Of a stretch of 64,000 nucleotides of DNA, positions 57,744 to 64,000 are shown piece after piece. The notes below the pieces were generated by a model. The model ran no database searches and was not told the DNA's origin. It saw only the letters and a program-made list of their open reading frames with translations. Every line of letters starts with the position of its first letter. Within the stretch, counting starts at the first letter, position 1. The position numbers were made by a program, and so were the translations under genes. Source of the stretch: Oryza sativa Japonica Group (Eukaryota; Streptophyta; Magnoliopsida; Poales; Poaceae); assembly GCF_034140825.1 (NCBI RefSeq), contig NC_089037.1, positions 14,321,001 through 14,385,000 of the forward strand, in the 5' to 3' direction.

Positions 57744-59230
57744 TTACGTCCCCTGAGGCGCGTCGGGAAGCTGTGACATGTCTATCTCCTCGGCATCTGG
57801 TGCGACGTAGTCCTCATCCTCCTCGTCCTCGTCGTCATCGTCGTCGCTAGGTGGAGCCGGCGCCTTCCCCTTTCCCCTCCCTTGCTTAATGCGTGACGAC
57901 GACGAGCCACCAACTCCTTCACGCTCTTCTATCCTGATGGAGTGTCGAGCGATACTTGGACGCGCGGATTGAGGTAGTGGTGGTGGTAGTCTCCCCGGTT
58001 GGTACACGTCGTCCAATCCAACCGACCTGCAACCTAATCTTGCTGCAAGTTTCCGGCACCTTTGACGAACTTTCTGCATTTAAAAAAAAAAGAAGTTTGT
58101 TAGGCATAACTCAAGTAATGCAAAGTGCTAAATAAATTTTACCTCTAAAACATTGCGGAGTGTGTTCTCCGTGTCCTCACCACCCCTCGGAGCTTGGAGG
58201 GCATGCCCCATTTCATTCACACTCCTGAGGAGCTCTCTCGACTGAAAGCGTGAGAAGATATATGTTAGGGTCTAGGGTGCAAATGGAAATAACTTTGACA
58301 AATGCAAGAAAACTTACGACTCTGTCTCTAAGTGGGGCGTGCTCCATTTGATATCCAACTCTAGTCCGGACATCATAGGGATTCCGCCCCTCATCGGAGT
58401 CGCGGTCATCCTCTATGTCGGCTTCCGTCCAAGTAGGGCGGAGGAACAGTCTATATGTCCTATGCAGCCAACGAAAGTACTCTGAGAAAAGATGATTTTG
58501 GTGTATAGTCTCGATGTACCTGTCGTTCCTTCCGGCTGTCCTCCATTCATCAATGTATCTATTATGCTCTAGCCCCCAGTCTTTCACCTTCTTTGTTCTC
58601 ACCCTGTCATACCTAGACAAGTAGAAGGTGATGAAACAATAGTGAGCATCGACAAGGGTTAAATGGTACAAAATTGAACATTGACAATGAAAGCAAACAA
58701 AGATAAGAAATATTTACTTGTGTAATTCAACTCCAGTTGAGATGTCCTCAACCGGCCAATCTTGTTTCTTCCCGAACTGTCGCATGACACGGTGCGGAAG
58801 GTGGTACTCAACTGCCCAGAAACAAATCAATGGGCACTGGTACATGAAATAGTCAGAGTCTCGATTGCACATCGAGTTCAGGGTCAGGCTTGAAGCCTCA
58901 TTTGTGTGGTATGGTAACCACTCAATCTGCAAAAGTTGAAGAGATGTCGTTGGTTAGTATCTCAATTAAAGAAGTAAATGTCTAACTAGAAGTGATATTG
59001 GAAGTACTTACATGTTGAGGCTGTAAGCAGTCCATCTCATTGACATAATGCTTGTATGCCACATCCCGGTGAGCATGTGCAGTGGCAGTACTCTCAAAAA
59101 GGTAGACCACTGTCTTCTCCATGTCTGGCTCATTGTAGGGCCAAGGAGTGAAGCTTTGCCTCCACTTAGGCCTTCCAACCGGTAGTCTTAACCACATCCA
59201 CATCTGAATCAATAGCACACAACCACTCAT
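57744..59230 (-). CDS. Plant mobile domain (PMD) protein, N-terminally truncated, 5 exons
   Basis: Minus-strand exons are 59230-59012, 58926-58718, 58612-58318, 58241-58143 and 58073-57744. All five have GT-AG junctions and keep phase, giving 383 residues. PMD (formerly aminotransferase-like) signatures are WMWLRLPVGRPKW, TATAHAHRDVAYKHYVNEMD, CPLICFWAVEYHLPHRVMRQ then FGKKQ, and the DWGLEHNRYIDEW helix. The C-terminus has a polyacidic stretch (DDDDDEDEEDEDY). Host PMD proteins (MAIN/MAIL1) act in genome stability and silencing, and PMD genes are also known cargo of plant transposons. Upstream of the ATG the family sequence continues (WTYRQLCEACCR) into a stop codon, so the usual N-terminal half is missing and 59230 is only the first usable Met. 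Expression is unknown. Confidence 0.8.
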
Positions 59231-60101
59231 GTTGGATGATGGTGCCTAACGACAACAGGCCTCACAGAGCTGTCTATATGTCCACGTCAACACTGCTGAG
59301 CCGCAACTGAAACGGCCCAGATCACCAAGGTCGGCCCACAGAGGAGGGGCGCGCCAGCCATGCTGGCGCCGTGGTATGAGGGGCGGCGCCAGTGTGGCTG
59401 GCGCCCCCATTCTGCCCAGTCAGCACCTCCACGACAGCCCTAGTGCCACGGTGGCACGGGCACGGCGCCAGTATGGCTGGCGCCGCCATGTTGGGGTACG
59501 GCGCCAGCCACTCTGGCGCCCCAAAAAGGACCATTTCCGGTTTAAGTTTTCCCAGGAGTCTATTTGTAAAATAAGTTTTCAAAAAGGACCAAATTGTAAA
59601 AATTTCAGGCATGCATGCTATACAACAGAGGAACCCGTTCCTATTTTGCATGCTAATTTCATAAAGTAGAATATTGATATATGCAGTTCTTAAATTCTTA
59701 ATTTTAAATTTACTCATGCACGCCATGTACTAGGTAGCTAGGTACAGTTTTTAAATTTATTCATTATTTTTTTAGGAATAATTAACTACTATTTGCCACT
59801 CTTACGTGTGGTTCTAAAGAATTTATGTCATAGACAGCGAGTGGCAAATCCTTAATTGCCACATCTTAAAAGTGACAAATAATTAAATGCCCTTTTTTTT
59901 ACCTGTAGCGACCAATCTAAACTGTCTTAAAAAATGTTATCTAAAAGAGTTTCAAGGTTTTTACCATCTTCGTTCTAAAATATTGCTATCTAGGTCCCAT
60001 CTTACCATATCTAACTGTACACAATGCACTAGTGTCCTAGTCGCTAGTGCCATGCACTATTTGACATTTGCGGAGCCATCGTTTCACCTTATTCGTGGAA
60101 A

Positions 60102-60298
<197 letters not shown>

Positions 60299-60480
60299 TT
60301 AGCGAACTAAAAGCAAAGGCTAAAAAATAAACTTTAATGAAAAACCTCAAAATCAATTCTAAATTTACGGTTAAAAATTCAAATATTGGCTGATAAGTAT
60401 AAGTATAAGCGAAAAGATAAGGCCCTTGATGTAGCATATTGTTGCGCTAGAGGAACCATCGTTCATATTTTACCATCGAC

Positions 60481-60483
<3 letters not shown>

Positions 60484-60575
<92 letters not shown>
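60484..60575. repeat. (TA)n microsatellite, about 90 bp
   Basis: A second TA tract, interrupted once by GTATATA at its right end, where the Stowaway MITE begins. TA is the Stowaway target, so insertion into the tract is expected. Confidence 0.95.
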
Positions 60576-60855
60576 CTCCCTCCGTATTTAAATGTATGAC
60601 ACCATTGACTTTTTAACTAACGTTTAACCATTCGTTCTATTCAAAATTTTTGTGCAAATATGAAAATATTTATGTCATGCTTAAAGAACATTTGATGATG
60701 AATCAAGGTACAGTAAAATAATGATAATTACATAAATTTTTTGAATAAATTTGATGATGAATCAAGGTACAGTAAAATAAATGATAATTACATAATTTTT
60801 TTGAATAAGACGAATGGTCAAACGTTGGATAAAAATTCAACGGCTATGGAGGTAG
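60576..60855. mobile_element. Stowaway MITE with an internal 58-bp tandem duplication
   Basis: The left end CTCCCTCCGTATTTAAATG is canonical; the right end is diverged (ACGGCTATGGAGGTAG). The block TTTGATGATGAATCAAGGTA ... TTTTTTGAATAA is present twice in a row (about 60677-60805), which lengthens the element. Confidence 0.88.
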
Positions 60856-60948
60856 TAGTATTTCTTTTTGCAAGTTGCCAAGTTGGTAAGCCGGTCGATG
60901 TCACCATGCCATAACCGTGGAGCGTGTCCATGTCACCGCATGCTATAA

Positions 60949-61142
60949 GGGCACCCGCAATGGTTACCTATAGGCTATCTACAAGAGATTCATGTCAGCA
61001 TATATTTTCCTACTTGGAAGAAATTAAATGAAAAGAGAGAGAGCAAAGCTATCTACTAAACTGGAGATAGTCTATAGAGAAAAGCGAGACAATGGATTTA
61101 GAGAGTTATAGATACCCATGTAGATGTACTATTAAGGTGGTT
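60949..61142. mobile_element. MITE of the GGGCACCCGCAATGG type, right end lost
   Basis: GGGCACCCGCAATGGTTACC, CTACAAGAGATTCATGTCA and ATACCCATGTAGATGTACTATT are the hallmark phrases of a high-copy rice MITE. The expected inverse of the left end is not seen; the Gypsy fragment starts about 35 bases later. Confidence 0.5.
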
Positions 61143-61176
61143 TACTATTAATCTAGTCTATTACTGATATGTACAT

Positions 61177-62505
61177 TGTCGGTGATATGGGACCGGGGGT
61201 ATCGTGACCAGAGGCTTGAGGCAGACACAATCGCCCATGCGGCCTGGCACCTTCGGGGACGTCGGGCCCGAGGGTGAGGTGTCCGCCCTCCTCCTGATTT
61301 CCCCCGAGGGGGGGTCGGGTTACTCCGGTCCCGGCCCCGAGGGCCGAGGCACCCCGACCCCTTGAGGAAGTTTGCGCCACATATATGGGATAGGTGAACA
61401 CGGCAGTGCTCACCTAACCGCATTTATTGTAAGACTGGTCAAGCGTGTCACGCTGCATGCAGCGCAGTGCAGCGCGTTCCTTTATCCGGTCTGTGACCGG
61501 TCACAGACCGGTCAGATCACGGGTTAGGTGGCGACTGGCGGTCTGACGCACGCCTTGCCCCATCCCGTCAAGACGAAAGCCTCTAGGCACTCGTCTCAAG
61601 CCGGAGCTAGCGTGTAATCTCTTAGAGATGGCACGTTAGCCCTGGTTAGATTTATACCAGGCTTCATCCCAACCATTACAGCCTATATGTTGTATGAAGA
61701 AGGGCGAACATGCAGATTGTTGAACTGACGCGTGGAGGACAAGAATGACCAGTCTGACACTGGTCATGTCGTCGGCAGACAGCCACGTTCCCACGACGCG
61801 CCTGCCTTCGGCAGAAGTGGAGGTAGGTGTGTGCCGTCCCGTCAGAAGGATGATCGGAGGACAACCGTGCAAATCTCCGTCCATTTATGAAGAGAAGAAA
61901 AGTCCAGTTTGGAAAGAGAGGGGTGCATGTGGTATCCCCTTGAAGTATAAAAGGAGGACCTTGCCCATAGGGAAAGGGGGATGATCTTTTCCAGATTTGG
62001 AACTTAGAACAAGTAAGAGGTTGGCTCACATTTTGTAGCTCCCTCATACACAGATCCACCAAAACACAGGAGTAGGGTATTACGCTTCTCAGCGGCCCGA
62101 ACCTGTATACATCGCCCGTGTCTCGCGTTTCTTCCTAGCTGGCGATCTTTCCACATACCGAGAGAGCTTGAGATTTCACCCTAAGCCCCCGGCCGAACCG
62201 GCAAAGGGGGGCCTGCGCGGTCTCCCGGTGAGGAGCCACGAGCTCCGTCATCTGGCGCGCCAGGTAGGGGGCTCAGCGTGTGTTTTCTGAGCTCTCGTAC
62301 TCCTCCGTGTGCGCCAAGTTTTTCTTGTTCAGCCTAATGGCCGAGCAAGCAAAGGTGCACGACCTCTCTCCGAGTGTGAGCGGCGACGACGGGGAGCCAA
62401 ACCCACGCCGTCGAGCTCGTACTCCCCCACCTCCTCCACACCAAAATCCTAAGCAGGGGGAGGCGCTCGATGCGTACGTGCGGAACCAATGGCCGAGAAC
62501 GGGTA
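61177..62505 (+). mobile_element. Truncated Ty3/Gypsy retrotransposon: one LTR plus start of gag
   Basis: A single LTR of about 1.07 kb (61177-62250, TGTCGG...CGTCA) is followed by a primer-binding site (TGGCGCGCCAGG at 62253) and the opening of a gag reading frame at about 62338. The element stops within 200 bases of that point. No protease, reverse transcriptase, integrase or second LTR is present, so it is a broken fragment. Its age cannot be estimated from one LTR. Confidence 0.85.
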
Positions 62506-62760
62506 CGTGTGTTTCGATCTGTAATTTTCTTTCCCCAACTCGCGGCATGTCGGCATGTAGTGTAATTCTCCTGCACTGACAGAATCATGGGCAAATTAAA
62601 CATATCAAAATCACAACATCTGGGAACAGCCGCACACGCTTCACACTCGCACGAGAATATTAAAATCACAACAATAGCTATATATATAGGCCTCTACAGC
62701 TAAGCTACCTCGTCAATTAATTAATTGTTTTATCGTGGAAGATGGGCTCACGTTTCAGCT

Positions 62761-62770
62761 CTATAAATAC
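62761..62770 (+). promoter_or_regulatory. TATA box
   Basis: CTATAAATAC lies about 150 bases before the ATG at 62913 and is followed by an ACTTCA/AACTC-rich leader typical of a strong grass promoter. Confidence 0.7.
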
Positions 62771-62912
62771 AACTCTTCAGATCAGAGCTAGGCACACCAC
62801 TTCACTTGTGTAGCTGTGTTCTCTCTCCATAACTTCACTTCACGTACTTCAACTCAAACACAGTAGAGTTCGTCGCCTCCTTGTCATCACTGAACACACA
62901 CACGCTGCTGAC

Positions 62913-63015
62913 ATGGCCGCGAGCAAGGCTGCAGCAGCGAACCAGCCGCTGGAGATGGACGCTGTCGTCAATGGCGGCGCCGGCTTTGACCTTAGTAGCG
63001 ATTCATACAAGTTAA
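62913..63015 (+). CDS. 5' end of an unidentified gene, interrupted
   Basis: After a good TATA box and leader, the ATG at 62913 (TGACATGGCC) opens MAASKAAAANQPLEMDAVVN then GGAGFDLSSDSYK. Past about 63010 the composition turns AT-rich and organelle-like, and the frame ends at 63126. I do not recognise the product. Either an intron starts near here, or plastid-like DNA has replaced the rest of the gene. The true end is outside my reach. Confidence 0.4.
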
Positions 63016-63119
63016 ATCTTCTAATCAATGGTGGGCCAATAATGAATTTTTTTTGCATATGTATTAAGACGCTTGGCCTGATTTCGAAATTGTCCAGAGT
63101 TTTTTATGTAGTTTTCATT

Positions 63120-64000
63120 GCAAAATGATGGATCTCCTTCCGTAACTTTCCAATTACGAGTACGAGAATTGAAAGACATGAAAATTCTCAATTCTCTACG
63201 GCGTCTAGGAGATAGATAGAATATTTTCAGGAACAAGAAAACCAGAAGAATCTTTCTCTCTATTCACTACCATTTCGCGTCTTCGACTTCTATTAGTTTC
63301 TTTTCTTCTTTAATGCAATAGCTATAGTTTGATATAGAATCCATTTCTCAAAGTAATGGAAACCTTTCTCTTATAGGAAATGGTTCGAAAATCGCTATTC
63401 CACCTTTTAGGTATCGTGAAAAGTGATACCTGTGAAGATCGTGCATTTCAGTCACATTCAGATCCGTTTTTTGAGTCCATGATATAACCAAATTGGATGG
63501 ATCTTCCACCCGTTTAGCTAAGAAAGAATAGATGCAGAGGTGGATAATAGATCGATATAAAGATCATGAGCTGCCCCATAATGAAACCACCAGGAGTCGC
63601 GAATATCTCCTTCTTCCCTAATCCAAGATTGGAGAAAGAAGATCCAAGAGGGACCCATGGAGAATGTGGTCAGAAACCTATAATAGAGTCCGACCGCAAC
63701 GACCTCATCGAGAAACTTAGACTACTAAGTAGAAAAGATTTGAAAATCATGGCATGGGTCTCCTTTTTTTCTTTCTTTAGAGTTTTCTATATGCACAATT
63801 TCTCGATGTTTCGATGAGAATTTCTTGACTTTCCATATATAGAAAGAGATAGACTATAAATGACATCTCTTATGTCAATAAGACCAAAGGGATGGATATT
63901 AAATGATAGGAAGTGCTAGAAAGTGAAATAGAATGAAATAGAGCCACTCTGGGCTTACCTATGAAATGAGGCATGGAACGGAGCCACTACGAAGAAATTC
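63120..64000. other. Plastid-derived nuclear DNA (NUPT), runs off the window
   Basis: The sequence has the even, moderately AT-rich texture of chloroplast intergenic DNA, and several phrases (CCACCCGTTTAGCTAAGAAAGAATAG, GAGCTGCCCCATAATGAAACC, GGGACCCATGGAGAATGTGG, GGAACGGAGCCACTACGAAG) are ones I associate with grass plastid genomes, probably the inverted-repeat ycf2/ycf15 to trnL remnant area. That locus is from memory and uncertain. The 83-residue open frame at 63566-63817 is probably not a functional gene in the nucleus. A mitochondrial origin, itself containing plastid DNA, cannot be excluded. Confidence 0.6.

Larger units (their letters stand above)
56677..59607. mobile_element. 2.9-kb long-TIR element (Mutator-like) rich in GGCGCC, carrying a PMD gene
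   Basis: The arms start CTGAAATTTTTACA(A/T)TTTGGTCCTTTTT and continue inverted for about 230 bp through CCGGAAATG(A/G)TCCTTTTTGG and many GGCGCC palindromes. The 10-bp GCATGCATGC lies on both sides and could be the target duplication, but as it is self-complementary it could instead belong to the ends. The interior carries a minus-strand five-exon plant-mobile-domain gene and no transposase. Confidence 0.8.

Noticed and set aside
63566-63817. 83-residue frame as an expressed nuclear gene
   Set aside because: It lies in plastid-like DNA with no promoter signals and no homology I can name.

Overview
This is a plant nuclear window, almost certainly from rice (Oryza). The genes have GC-rich first exons and AT-rich introns. 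Intergenic DNA is packed with grass-type Stowaway MITEs (CTCCCTCCGT ends with TA duplications), Mutator-like elements with 9-bp target duplications, a CACTA element, L1-type LINE ends, a Copia element and a Gypsy fragment. A segment at the right edge looks plastid-derived. The methionine sulfoxide reductase B gene matches what I remember of rice MSRB5, which I recall lying on chromosome 3; that placement is from memory only.

Left third (1-24 kb): a GATL-type GT8 glycosyltransferase (+, 645-1688), a MULE with a nested foldback element (2192-3721), and a complete 11-exon MO25/CAB39-family gene (+, 5352-11489) whose fourth intron is swollen by a composite insertion. Next come tandem repeats and a small frameshifted gene (-, about 12.4-12.9 kb), then a decayed rhodanese-domain gene of the STR7/STR8 type (+, about 14.2-15.7 kb) cut by a Stowaway MITE. 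Beyond these lie a repeat-like tract, two exons of a small minus-strand gene, a TGAAAC-rich inverted-repeat element, a long-TIR element and an F-box gene fragment.

Middle (24-49 kb): a CACTA element with an AAT duplication, an intronless proline/alanine-rich protein gene (-), two LINE-like 3' ends, a complete six-exon EMC4 gene (-, 31168-34106), an intronless mTERF gene (+), MSRB5 (+, three exons) and an endonuclease/exonuclease/phosphatase-family gene (+, four exons).

Right third (49-64 kb): a young-looking Copia element with both LTRs, a second member of the first MULE family carrying a HIPP-like host fragment, and a 2.9-kb GGCGCC-rich long-TIR element. That last element contains a five-exon plant-mobile-domain (PMD) gene with all splice sites in phase. 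It is followed by two (TA)n tracts, a MITE with an internal duplication, a truncated Gypsy element, and a promoter plus first codons of a gene that run into plastid-like DNA.

The genes do not form a pathway; they are unrelated housekeeping genes (cell wall, kinase scaffolding, ER membrane insertion, organelle gene expression, redox repair). The less ordinary content is the recurrent capture and decay of host gene pieces by DNA transposons, and recurrent tRNA-like (A/B box) modules inside unrelated transposons.
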